Assembly (NCBI RefSeq): GCF_900128905.1
Contig: NZ_FQTV01000010.1
Coordinates: forward strand, 110,137-174,136
Origin: Bacteroides luti
GTDB lineage: Bacteria; Bacteroidota; Bacteroidia; Bacteroidales; Bacteroidaceae
Length of the DNA: 64,000 bases
Reading direction: 5' to 3'
Position 1 is the first letter of the stretch. Every line of letters starts with the position of its first letter. This document shows, piece after piece, positions 16,579-24,919 of this stretch. The position numbers were made by a program, and so were the translations under genes. The notes beneath the pieces were generated by a model. That model was not told where the DNA came from and did no database searches. It saw nothing but the letters and a program-made list of their open reading frames with translations.

Positions 16579-17379
16579 ATGAGCATAAATTACGGGAAAA
16601 TAAAAAAATATATTTCTGCACCTCGCCTTCAAACATACGAAATTGTATGTTCGAATAATACCCAGCGTGCACTTAAGGCATATCAAACAAATATAAGGCT
16701 TTCTCAAGCATTTTATCCATTACTTACCATGGTTGAAGTGGTACTTCGAAATGCGATTAATGAAGAACTAACTGATCATTTCTCAGATGCAAATTGGCTG
16801 ATTAATCAGCAAACCGGGTTTATGGTCGATCCTTCTTTAACCACTATTGATCGTCGTACAAATCAACTCAGACACAATCATTATTTAAAGATAAGTGTAG
16901 AAAAGTCTATACGGAAAATAAGAATTGGTTGTACGCAGGGCAAGATTATTTCTACCTTAGAATTTGGCTTCTGGACTGCTTTTTTTGATAACTATCACTA
17001 TCGGATTTTGTCAGGATCACCAATACGTATATTTTCAAGACTACCTTCTGGAACAAATAGGGCTGTTGTCTTTGATAAACTTACGAGAATACGTGATTTC
17101 CGTAACAGGGTATATCACAATGAACCAATTATCTTTGATAAAAATAACGCTGGTACTCCATATTATAGTTTGGATAAGGCCAATGAAATATATCAAGATA
17201 TAGAAGATATATTTACATGGTTAAATCTTGATTTTGTTAAATGGACTAAAAAAATTGATAATGTTCCTTTTGAATTAAAACGTACTTATTACGTCATCAA
17301 TCATTATCCTTCCAGAAAATATTATTATTTTCGTGTTAAATTAGGAATATCTCATTATAAGAAAAAATATATCAACTAA
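16579..17379 (+). CDS. Abi-like HEPN-domain protein (predicted RNase)
   Basis: This encodes about 266 residues from the ATG at 16579 (MSINYGKIKKYIS), which follows an A-rich leader. An in-frame ATG at 16513 would add 22 residues, but that extension is less typical of the family. The protein resembles Abi_2/Abi-family proteins (YPLLTMVEVVLRNAINEEL in the N-terminal half) and carries the HEPN motif RNRVYH (RNxxxH), R175 to H180 from the chosen start. HEPN proteins of this kind are usually metal-independent RNases used in abortive infection or toxin-antitoxin systems. The gene ends 2 bases before mod, so it is translated together with the restriction genes. RNase activity is inferred. Confidence 0.82.
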   Translation: MSINYGKIKKYISAPRLQTYEIVCSNNTQRALKAYQTNIRLSQAFYPLLTMVEVVLRNAINEELTDHFSDANWLINQQTGFMVDPSLTTIDRRTNQLRHNHYLKISVEKSIRKIRIGCTQGKIISTLEFGFWTAFFDNYHYRILSGSPIRIFSRLPSGTNRAVVFDKLTRIRDFRNRVYHNEPIIFDKNNAGTPYYSLDKANEIYQDIEDIFTWLNLDFVKWTKKIDNVPFELKRTYYVINHYPSRKYYYFRVKLGISHYKKKYIN

Positions 17380-17381
17380 AT

Positions 17382-19079
17382 ATGCCTCAAAATAGCAAAC
17401 AAAAACTCGAACTCACTTGGATAGGTAAGGGTGAAGAACCCAAACTGGAACCTCGTATCCTTATTGAAAACCCTGAATATAGCTATGGTGATCCGAATAC
17501 TGAAAATATACTTATTCATGGTGATAATCTACTTGCTCTCAAAGCTCTTGAACAAGATTATGCAGGTAAAGTGAAATGTATTTGTATTGATCCACCATAT
17601 AATACAGGTAGTGCTTTTGATCATTATGACGATGGGGTTGAACATTCAATTTGGCTTAGATTAATGTCTCATAGATTAAAAACACTAAATAATCTGTTAT
17701 CGGATGATGGCTCAATTTGGATTTCTATTGATGATAATGAAGCACATTATTTAAAGGTCTTGTGTGATGAGGTGTTTGGACGTAGAAATTTTGTTGCAAG
17801 TGTCATTTGGGAAAAAACCTATAGCGAACGAATGGATGCAAAAGGATTTAGCACATCACATGACTATATTTTAGTATATAGAAAAAGCGATAAATTTAAG
17901 GTTAATCCACTTGAAAAATCACAGAATTCAAAACAGTTTAATTTTTTTGATGAAAAATCTAAAAAGCATTACAGGAGACGCTCCTTAAGGAAAGAGGGTT
18001 CTGAATCTTTGCGGGCTGATAGACCATCTATGTGGTACGGAATTGAAGCTCCTAATGGCGAAATTATTTACCCTTATAAACCTGATGGCATTGAAGGACG
18101 TTGGCGTTGGAAAAAAGAAAACGTAATAACAAATAGAGATGAATTAGAATTTATCAAAAAGGATGATTCCCGCTGGGAAATTTACGTTAAGCAATTTCTT
18201 GATGAAGATGCTACAAGACCACCAGCAACACTTTGGAAACATGAAGAAGTTGGTCATAATCACGAAGCAAAAGAAGAGGTGAAAGCATTTAATACAAACG
18301 ATGTTTTTGATACTCCAAAGCCAGAAAGACTTATTCAGAAAATCATTAAAATCTCAACCAATCTAAACGATATAGTTCTCGACTCCTTCCTCGGCTCAGG
18401 TACCACCGCAGCCGTAGCCCACAAAATGGGTCGCCGATGGATAGGTATTGAGTTGGGCGAACATGCCAAAACGCATTGTTTCCCACGCCTAAAAGCAGTG
18501 GCAGATGGCGAACAGGGCGGTATCAGTAAAGCTGTCAACTGGCAAGGTGGCGGTGGTTTTAAGTTTTTTGAGTTAGCTCCTCCATTATTGAGTGAAGACA
18601 CTTATGGCAATTTGGTGATTAGTAAAGAATATAATGCTCAGATGCTAGCTGCAGCAATGGCAAAGCATGAGGGCTTTCATTATCAGCCAGATGAAAACAA
18701 GTATTGGAAACAAGGGCGTTCTTCTGAACAAGATTTTATTTTTACTACCTCTCAGTATATTACTCGTCCTATACTTGATGCAATAGCTGAAGATTTACTC
18801 TCTGAAGAAAGTTTACTAATTTGTTGTTCGCAATATGAATCAGGACTTGAAAATGCTTATCCGAATATAAACATTCGTAAAATTCCAGCTATCTTGCTTA
18901 ATAGATGTGAGTTCAAGCAGGATAGTGATTATAGTTTTAATATTGTAAACAGCCCACTCGATGAGCTTCGCCCCGAATTGGGTGAACGTATTAAGCAGGA
19001 GTCTGTAGTCAAAGCTAAAGATAAGCTTAAACATACTACTGAAATGCCCGATTTGTTTAGTCAATCTCTTAATGAATAA
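17382..19079 (+). CDS. mod: Type III restriction-modification methyltransferase (Mod)
   Basis: This is a 565-residue N6-adenine DNA methyltransferase of the beta class. The catalytic motif IV DPPYNTG is at residues 70-76 and the AdoMet-binding motif I DSFLGSGTT near residue 334, so the target-recognition region lies between them (about 130-325). Mod would provide sequence recognition for both methylation and restriction. It is 2 bases from the HEPN gene and 3 bases from res, a tightly packed operon. The target-recognition part is AT-rich (hand counts near 30% GC) whereas the motif I part just after 18360 is near 50% GC, a sign of domain exchange. Confidence 0.95.
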   Translation: MPQNSKQKLELTWIGKGEEPKLEPRILIENPEYSYGDPNTENILIHGDNLLALKALEQDYAGKVKCICIDPPYNTGSAFDHYDDGVEHSIWLRLMSHRLKTLNNLLSDDGSIWISIDDNEAHYLKVLCDEVFGRRNFVASVIWEKTYSERMDAKGFSTSHDYILVYRKSDKFKVNPLEKSQNSKQFNFFDEKSKKHYRRRSLRKEGSESLRADRPSMWYGIEAPNGEIIYPYKPDGIEGRWRWKKENVITNRDELEFIKKDDSRWEIYVKQFLDEDATRPPATLWKHEEVGHNHEAKEEVKAFNTNDVFDTPKPERLIQKIIKISTNLNDIVLDSFLGSGTTAAVAHKMGRRWIGIELGEHAKTHCFPRLKAVADGEQGGISKAVNWQGGGGFKFFELAPPLLSEDTYGNLVISKEYNAQMLAAAMAKHEGFHYQPDENKYWKQGRSSEQDFIFTTSQYITRPILDAIAEDLLSEESLLICCSQYESGLENAYPNINIRKIPAILLNRCEFKQDSDYSFNIVNSPLDELRPELGERIKQESVVKAKDKLKHTTEMPDLFSQSLNE

Positions 19080-19082
19080 GCT

Positions 19083-21767
19083 ATGAATAAAAACGCCAAT
19101 TATATACGTAATCGTCTGAGTCTTCGTGCTCCACAGGAAGAGTCACTAAATATATTATCAGAGCTTTATGAGTTGATGCAACCTGTGAAAAACAAAGGAG
19201 TGCTAAGCTTGTCAGATATGCTCAATATTGTTAAAAGTAAGTATCCAACCTGTACGGATTTTGAACGTAATTTCCCGTCAATATGTTTTGCATTAGCAAC
19301 AGGTGTAGGTAAAACCCGCCTTATGGGGGCTTGTATAGCGTATCTGTATCTGGAATATGGAATAAGGAATTTCTTTGTGCTAGCACCTAATCTCACAATT
19401 TACAATAAGCTAATAGAGGATTTTTCAAATTCTAAACACCCAAAATATGTTTTTCGTGGTATTGCCGATTTTGTACAGAATGCACCTCGTATCATTAACG
19501 GCGATAATTACAGTCAGTTTTCAGGGAACGAGTTATTTCAGTATGTAAATATCAATGTATTCAATATCTCGAAAATCAATTCAGAAACACGAAAAGGTAG
19601 TGCCCCTCGTATTAAACGAATGTCGGAATATCTGGGTGATTCTTACTTTAACTATTTGTCTAGTTTACCAGATTTAGTAGTATTAATGGATGAATCACAC
19701 CACTATCGGGCTGATCGTGGAATGACTGTTATCAATGAATTAGATCCAATTCTGGGATTGGAATTCACAGCCACTCCGCAAACTCAGTCGGGTGCAAAAT
19801 ATACAAAATTTAAAAATGTGGTTTACGAATACAGTCTTGCAAATGCCATAGCCGATGGTTTTGTGAAAAAGCCTGCAGTTGCAACGCGAAAAGACTTCGA
19901 TCCTTCTCAATATAGCACTATTGAATTAGATAGGATGAAGTTGTTAGACGGTGTTCGTATTCACGAAAATACTAAAGCTGAATTAGCTATTTATGCCCGT
20001 GATAAAGGAGCTAGGGAAGTTAAGCCGTTTATGCTGGTTGTTGCTGTAGATACCACCCATGCTTCGGAACTAAAAGAAATGATTCAGCAAGATGATTTCT
20101 TTAATGGCTATTACAAGGATAAAGTAATGGATATTCATTCTAATCAGACTGGTGCTGAAAAGGACGAAAATATAGAATTACTACTAAGCCTTGAAGAACC
20201 GGATAATCGAATTGAAATAGTTATTCACGTAAACATGCTTAAAGAAGGTTGGGACGTAACCAATCTTTATACAATTGTTCCACTTCGTAGCTCGGCTTCA
20301 CGTACACTTACCGAACAAACTTTGGGGCGAGGACTGCGTTTACCTTATGGCAAACACACCGGAGATGATAATGTAGATACGCTTACCATCGTTCAGCATG
20401 ATAAATTTCAGGATATTGTTGATGAAGCTAACAAACCGGATTCTATTATTCGTATTCAACATATTATTGTGCTCGACGATACCGACGGCAATGTACGGAA
20501 AGAGATTATTACATCGCAATCTCAGTTTGAAGAAGAGATCGAACAACGGAAAACAGTTGCTGAACAGCTGGAAGGAACCAAGAAAGAAAAAGAAATTATC
20601 AATATAAAGCGTGATGAATTTATTCTTCCTTTTCTGAATACTGTAGCCCCCAAAGCTGCCAGTTTTACAAAAGAGGCAATCACAACCGCTGAGCATATAG
20701 AAACATTTAAAAAGACTTACCTGGAAAAACTAAAATCCGAAGGTCGTTTGTTTGCAAACGACGAAGTGAATGAAGCGGCAGAACGTTATATTTCCATTGC
20801 AGAAAAATTTATTGATAATACAATCCCTATTCCACGTTTGTCAATCATTCCTTCAGGTAACTCAAAATTGATTTTCCATGATTTTGATTTAGATACTTCT
20901 AAAATGAAATATCAGCCGGGTTCAGAAGAGATTGTTACGAGAGAATTGCAGTCTGGAGTTCAGCGTGAATTAGCTGTAGGTCGGGCTTATTTTAAAGAAC
21001 GATATATTGAAGATCATCTTGTTTCCGTATTGATTGACAAGCAGGAAATTTGGTATGACGAACATAAAGACTTGTTATATAAACTGGCAAATCAGGCTGT
21101 TTTGCACTTTCAGTCTTATCTGGGTGATGAAAGGGAGGTCGTTAATGTAATAATTAACTTTAAAATACCTATTGCCGAACAGATTTATCAGCAGATGATG
21201 GCTCACCACGAGATCATTCACGAAGGTTTCGAGAAACCAATCATGAAAGTACGCCCGTGTTCTGAAATAAAAGATCCTTCAATTTCAAAGAATGTAGGTG
21301 ACAGAATATATGATTATAAAGAAAGTATTGAACCTGTTTCTGCTATCAGAAACAAGGTTTTTGGAGGTTTTGTTAAATCTTATCACAAGTTGTATAAATT
21401 TGACAGTAAAACGGAAAAAGACTTTGCAGTAATTCTTGAACAGGATAAAGATTGTACCAAATGGTTACGTCCTGCAAAATCACAATTCCAGATTTATTAC
21501 GGTCGTCCTTCAAAAGAATATATGCCCGACTTTGTAGTAGAAACACCCGATTTTATTGCTTTGGTAGAAACTAAGAAAAAAGACGATGTTGAGACAGAAC
21601 AAGTGCAATCAAAAGCAAGGGCAGCTTTAAATTATTGTATTAATGCCACTGAATACAATAAACAAATTAATGGTAAACCCTGGAAATACATTTTAATTCC
21701 TCATAATGCAGTTGCAGTCAATATGAGCTTAAATAATCTTTTTCATCAATATGAATATTTGGGGTAA
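19083..21767 (+). CDS. res: Type III restriction enzyme Res subunit (helicase-nuclease)
   Basis: This is an 894-residue SF2 helicase with a C-terminal PD-(D/E)xK nuclease. The motifs are Walker A ATGVGKTR near residues 71-78, DExH-box MDESHHYR near 203, motif VI EQTLGRGLRLPYG near 409, and the nuclease signature MPDFVVE followed by VETKK near 812-830. In Type III systems Res translocates or diffuses on DNA after Mod recognises two unmethylated sites and then cuts. The gene is intact and in frame, 3 bases after mod. It ends before a strong 18-bp hairpin. Confidence 0.95.
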   Translation: MNKNANYIRNRLSLRAPQEESLNILSELYELMQPVKNKGVLSLSDMLNIVKSKYPTCTDFERNFPSICFALATGVGKTRLMGACIAYLYLEYGIRNFFVLAPNLTIYNKLIEDFSNSKHPKYVFRGIADFVQNAPRIINGDNYSQFSGNELFQYVNINVFNISKINSETRKGSAPRIKRMSEYLGDSYFNYLSSLPDLVVLMDESHHYRADRGMTVINELDPILGLEFTATPQTQSGAKYTKFKNVVYEYSLANAIADGFVKKPAVATRKDFDPSQYSTIELDRMKLLDGVRIHENTKAELAIYARDKGAREVKPFMLVVAVDTTHASELKEMIQQDDFFNGYYKDKVMDIHSNQTGAEKDENIELLLSLEEPDNRIEIVIHVNMLKEGWDVTNLYTIVPLRSSASRTLTEQTLGRGLRLPYGKHTGDDNVDTLTIVQHDKFQDIVDEANKPDSIIRIQHIIVLDDTDGNVRKEIITSQSQFEEEIEQRKTVAEQLEGTKKEKEIINIKRDEFILPFLNTVAPKAASFTKEAITTAEHIETFKKTYLEKLKSEGRLFANDEVNEAAERYISIAEKFIDNTIPIPRLSIIPSGNSKLIFHDFDLDTSKMKYQPGSEEIVTRELQSGVQRELAVGRAYFKERYIEDHLVSVLIDKQEIWYDEHKDLLYKLANQAVLHFQSYLGDEREVVNVIINFKIPIAEQIYQQMMAHHEIIHEGFEKPIMKVRPCSEIKDPSISKNVGDRIYDYKESIEPVSAIRNKVFGGFVKSYHKLYKFDSKTEKDFAVILEQDKDCTKWLRPAKSQFQIYYGRPSKEYMPDFVVETPDFIALVETKKKDDVETEQVQSKARAALNYCINATEYNKQINGKPWKYILIPHNAVAVNMSLNNLFHQYEYLG

Positions 21768-21787
21768 GTCTGTCTAATTTGCTAGTT

Positions 21788-21834
21788 AAATATCTTTGTA
21801 AGATTTGTGATGGGTGAATCTTACAAAGATATTT
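21788..21834. terminator. Strong hairpin terminator after res
   Basis: The 18-bp perfect arms (21788-21805 and 21817-21834) have an 11-base loop. The arm includes ATATCTTTGTAAG. It ends both the res transcript and the convergent HU-like gene transcript. Confidence 0.7.
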
Positions 21835-21876
21835 AATGAGTTGTTTTATAGAATAATGTTTAAATGATAGGATAAT

Positions 21877-22272
21877 TTACCTCTCTGATTTCTCAAACCC
21901 ACTAACCCCAATCCTCTTCTTCATCTTGGTAGAAGCTCGGAAATTAACGTTCTTCACCTCAATACTTTCTGCCCGATGAGGTTCTTCGGGATTAAAGTCT
22001 TCACGGAATTGAGCAGAGAGTTGGAAAGCACCATAATCGTTTAAGGCTACGGTGTAACCGTTCTTCAATGCTTTTTCTATAGCACTAAATGTTTTGGTAA
22101 TTGCCAACTCCATTTCTGTACGTAGTAACGGATCGTTTCCTGCAATGTATTCGGCTAATGCTTTTGTGTTTAGCTTTTCTCTGCTTTTTATTATAGGATG
22201 AACACCGCCTTTTTTCTTTGTGTCTTTACTTAAATTATCGTTTATCTCCTTGAATTTATATGGTATGCCCAT
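21877..22272 (-). CDS. HU-like DNA-binding protein
   Basis: This encodes 131 residues of the HU/IHF-like fold (Bacteroidetes HU-HIG type). A lysine-rich N-terminal extension is followed by the HU core (ALAEYIAGNDPLLRTEMELA and NGYTVALNDYGAFQLSAQFR) and a C-terminal beta-arm/tail. It would bend or wrap DNA. It lies on the same strand as the primase-like gene, separated by 347 bases filled with inverted repeats. HU-like genes often accompany VirE/BT4734-type genes in Bacteroides accessory DNA; the joint role is unknown. Confidence 0.88.
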   Translation of the reverse strand: MGIPYKFKEINDNLSKDTKKKGGVHPIIKSREKLNTKALAEYIAGNDPLLRTEMELAITKTFSAIEKALKNGYTVALNDYGAFQLSAQFREDFNPEEPHRAESIEVKNVNFRASTKMKKRIGVSGFEKSER

Positions 22273-22305
22273 GGTAATTAATGTTTTATTGGTTTATGGT
22301 TTCTA

Positions 22306-22368
22306 CGAACATGTACAAGATTGATAACGATCATGTACATGTTCGAATGTCGATCGTGTACATGATCG
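22306..22368. repeat. Cluster of three TGTACA palindromic units upstream of the HU-like gene
   Basis: CGAACATGTACA (22306-22317) is the inverse of TGTACATGTTCG (22334-22345), and CGATCATGTACA (22328-22339) is the inverse of TGTACATGATCG (22357-22368). The middle and right units are themselves near-palindromes of 18 bases. The cluster begins 34 bases upstream of the HU-like ATG on the minus strand and could be an operator or iteron-like site. Confidence 0.55.
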
Positions 22369-22469
22369 ATATGATGTCTCGTTTTGTTTTTGCTAATTCG
22401 TTTAGTTGTTTTCTCTAATATGTCTATATGCTTGATTTATAGTACAATATGTAAATATAGATATTGCTA

Positions 22470-22610
22470 TTGGTGGCAGGAGTGGCAGGAAAAAAGAGTA
22501 TTTTTCGGTTTCAAAAGTATTTTTTTGAAAATTCCGCAAATTGCATAATTTTCAAAATTTAATTTCCAGAACGGCAAAAAGGTTATTTTTCCTGCCACTC
22601 CTGCCACCAA
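22470..22610. repeat. 25-bp perfect inverted repeat enclosing a 91-bp AT-rich stretch
   Basis: The left arm (22470-22494) begins TTGGTGGCAGGAGTGGCAGG and the right arm (22586-22610) is its exact reverse complement. Each arm also holds a direct repeat of GTGGCAGG-type units. The right arm ends 10 bases before the primase-helicase stop codon. It could be a strong hairpin, the ends of a small element, or a replication-related site. No target-site duplication is clear. Confidence 0.7.
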
Positions 22611-22619
22611 ATAATCAGT

Positions 22620-24695
22620 TTACTCTTTTAAACAGATATGATAAACTGTATATCCGTTTATCCTTTTCCATTGAAAACCAAGTGATTTCAGGTTTTTACC
22701 CAGTTTGTTTATCATCTTCTTACTAATAGCAATCCCCGTTTTACTTTTAATATATTCTGCCAATTTTGCCGCAGAAAGGAATATACCTTCCTCTTCACCT
22801 TCCGGTTTACGGTAGTATTCATAGAAAAGTTCCATATCTGCATCGGTTTCCATGTAGTGCTGGTTGTGTTGCTCCACAATGCTGTTTTCCTCAGAATTGA
22901 AATAGTAACGGAAGCCATTCAGAATCATATTCCATGCTTGGGCATAGAGTTGCTTGTAATCTATGCTGAATTCGAAATTGATTGGGCCGGTTACTTCATG
23001 GCAGAGGTTACGGCGGCTTCCTGTATAATCTCTCAGAATATCCAGGTGATTGGTTGTTCCGAAGAAAGAAGCATGGCGCACAAAATTCCTTGGCGGACGA
23101 TCGGGCGAGGTGCGTATGTTAATGTTGAACGTGGTGAACAACTCTTTTACTGTTTCCTGGTCGTAACGCTGAATGGTATCCAGCTCGTCGATATTCAGAA
23201 TGGCACTGGTGCTTAGCTTCATGCGGGTGGCATTGGCATTATTGGAAAATACATTTGCATCGAAATGACTTTTTCGCCACTCGGGAGGCAAGAGGCGTTC
23301 CGGCCAGGTGGATTTCCCCATACCGTGCTTGCCGCCAATCAATACCAGAATCTGGTGGTTTATTACTCGGTCGTTTATCAGTGAAGCAACCAATGCTACG
23401 AACCATTTACGGAAACACCATTCAAAATATTCGGGATCTTTGGTGGGTACGGTGGCTGCCACATCGGCAATATAGTCGTGCCCGTCCCATTCAGTGAAAG
23501 GTACAAAGATAAAATCCTTGAAAGGATGGTAGGAGGGGGTAATCTCGGAATCGACCATTGCCTTTACATCATTGAGGGTGCAGTTTATTCCTTCTTTGTG
23601 TGCACGGATATAAATGGTGTTGAGGTGATGGTCGCGAAGCTCTGTCCACTCATGACTGGAATGATCGGCATAACGGAATTCAATGCCTTGCAGTATTACA
23701 TTGCGGCGAAGCATAAAGTTGCGTTTTATAAACTCTTCGAGCTTGTGTGTCTCTTTCTCCACTTTTGTCAGTCCGCTGTCAGTACCGGCAGCATCTTCGT
23801 ACTCCTTGTACTTAATACGGATAGTCAGACGAAGATCATCGGCAGTAAAATGTTCGGTGGTGCAACGCTGAAGTGCCAGTTTGGCTGTTTCGGCTTCGGG
23901 AATTCCTGCCACGCAACAAAAGTATGCCAAAGCGTACACAAACTGCGATCTGTTCTCTTTCCGGAACGACTCCACATTGAGTGCATTTGAGTAAGCGCGG
24001 TCGAAAGCTCTTCTTATTTCGGTATCCCGCTGTTCGCCAATAGGCAGATGATCATAGGAAATTGGTTCTCCCTCCATGTTTCGGAGTAGCTTCGTTGTTT
24101 TCTTCTCGAAATCCTTCTTCGTTGCTATCAGAAATGTTTCGGCTTCGGGATTGAAAAATAGTTCAGTGTCGTAAGTGGCTGAGGTTAACTGTAATAATGA
24201 ATGTTCGTTTTTCTTAAAGTCGGTATACAAACAGGATTCATAATATAAGCTGACAACGGAAAAAGCGTGTGCGTGAAATTTGCTAATATCCTCATTATTA
24301 TCGGGTATAGAGCCGTCCGGACTGGAAACGGGAGATAGAATTACAATTCCTGTACCTTCTGTGGTAACAAATGCTGCCAGGGTATTGGGCTCTTGCGCGG
24401 CTTTATCCCGTAAACGAATGGCTTGTTCGGGTTCCAGTTTGCCACTGTTGAGCTGAATCACTCCGTTGTACTGCTCCATATTAGTCTTTGTACGTCCACC
24501 GATAAAGGAAGCGGCAAATGTAAAGGAGGGGAGTTGCTGCCATGCTTTGGCGGAATCGCTGCTTTGACTTCGGATACTGTCAACCAGTGTTGCGTATTTC
24601 AGTGTTTTGAACGAGTTGATAACTGTTTCTATAGCGAGGTTTTCTACAAACGTGGGACGCCCTTTGTTCCCACCAATGTATAAGGATGCATTCAT
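22620..24695 (-). CDS. BT4734/VirE-type primase-helicase-like protein
   Basis: This is a 691-residue protein with a BT4734-like N-terminal region (PF08800 type, about residues 25-260) and a VirE (PF05272) superfamily-3-like helicase domain. Visible ATPase motifs are Walker A GGKHGMGKST near 450, Walker B ILNIDELD near 498, and SFFGTTNHLD near 550. VirE-domain proteins are typical of phages, plasmids and integrated elements, where they act in DNA replication. No integrase is nearby, so this may be a relic of a mobile element. Hand counts in the gene give about 43-47% GC, somewhat above its flanks. Confidence 0.88.
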   Translation of the reverse strand: MNASLYIGGNKGRPTFVENLAIETVINSFKTLKYATLVDSIRSQSSDSAKAWQQLPSFTFAASFIGGRTKTNMEQYNGVIQLNSGKLEPEQAIRLRDKAAQEPNTLAAFVTTEGTGIVILSPVSSPDGSIPDNNEDISKFHAHAFSVVSLYYESCLYTDFKKNEHSLLQLTSATYDTELFFNPEAETFLIATKKDFEKKTTKLLRNMEGEPISYDHLPIGEQRDTEIRRAFDRAYSNALNVESFRKENRSQFVYALAYFCCVAGIPEAETAKLALQRCTTEHFTADDLRLTIRIKYKEYEDAAGTDSGLTKVEKETHKLEEFIKRNFMLRRNVILQGIEFRYADHSSHEWTELRDHHLNTIYIRAHKEGINCTLNDVKAMVDSEITPSYHPFKDFIFVPFTEWDGHDYIADVAATVPTKDPEYFEWCFRKWFVALVASLINDRVINHQILVLIGGKHGMGKSTWPERLLPPEWRKSHFDANVFSNNANATRMKLSTSAILNIDELDTIQRYDQETVKELFTTFNINIRTSPDRPPRNFVRHASFFGTTNHLDILRDYTGSRRNLCHEVTGPINFEFSIDYKQLYAQAWNMILNGFRYYFNSEENSIVEQHNQHYMETDADMELFYEYYRKPEGEEEGIFLSAAKLAEYIKSKTGIAISKKMINKLGKNLKSLGFQWKRINGYTVYHICLKE

Positions 24696-24864
24696 AGTAT
24701 TTTTATTTTAATGTTGTTGTAAGTGCAAAGATTATATATATACAATAATCGTGCCAGATATTGCTAAATTATTAACAATGGGTTGAAATAATTATTTGTC
24801 ATTGAATAACAATGATTTTCATATAATAAAAACATTTCAATTTATTGTATTTTAAAAAATGTAT

Positions 24865-24872
24865 TACCTTTG
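24865..24872 (+). promoter_or_regulatory. -7 box for the lipoprotein gene at 24920
   Basis: TACCTTTG matches TAnnTTTG 47 bases upstream of the ATG. No convincing TTTG partner was seen. Confidence 0.5.
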
Positions 24873-24919
24873 GCTCTGAAAATTGATTATAAATAGTAAT
24901 TCGTGATTATTAAGAACCT

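Noticed and set aside
16480..16707. Minus-strand open frame ending TTIKVARN opposite the HEPN gene
   Set aside because: Most of it lies antisense to the coding region, with a cysteine-rich, antisense-like composition and no recognisable family; the end near 16480 is probably chance.
22470..22610. Miniature transposon with target duplication
   Set aside because: The arms fit, but the flanking bases (CTA and ATA) give no clean duplication, so only an inverted repeat is reported.
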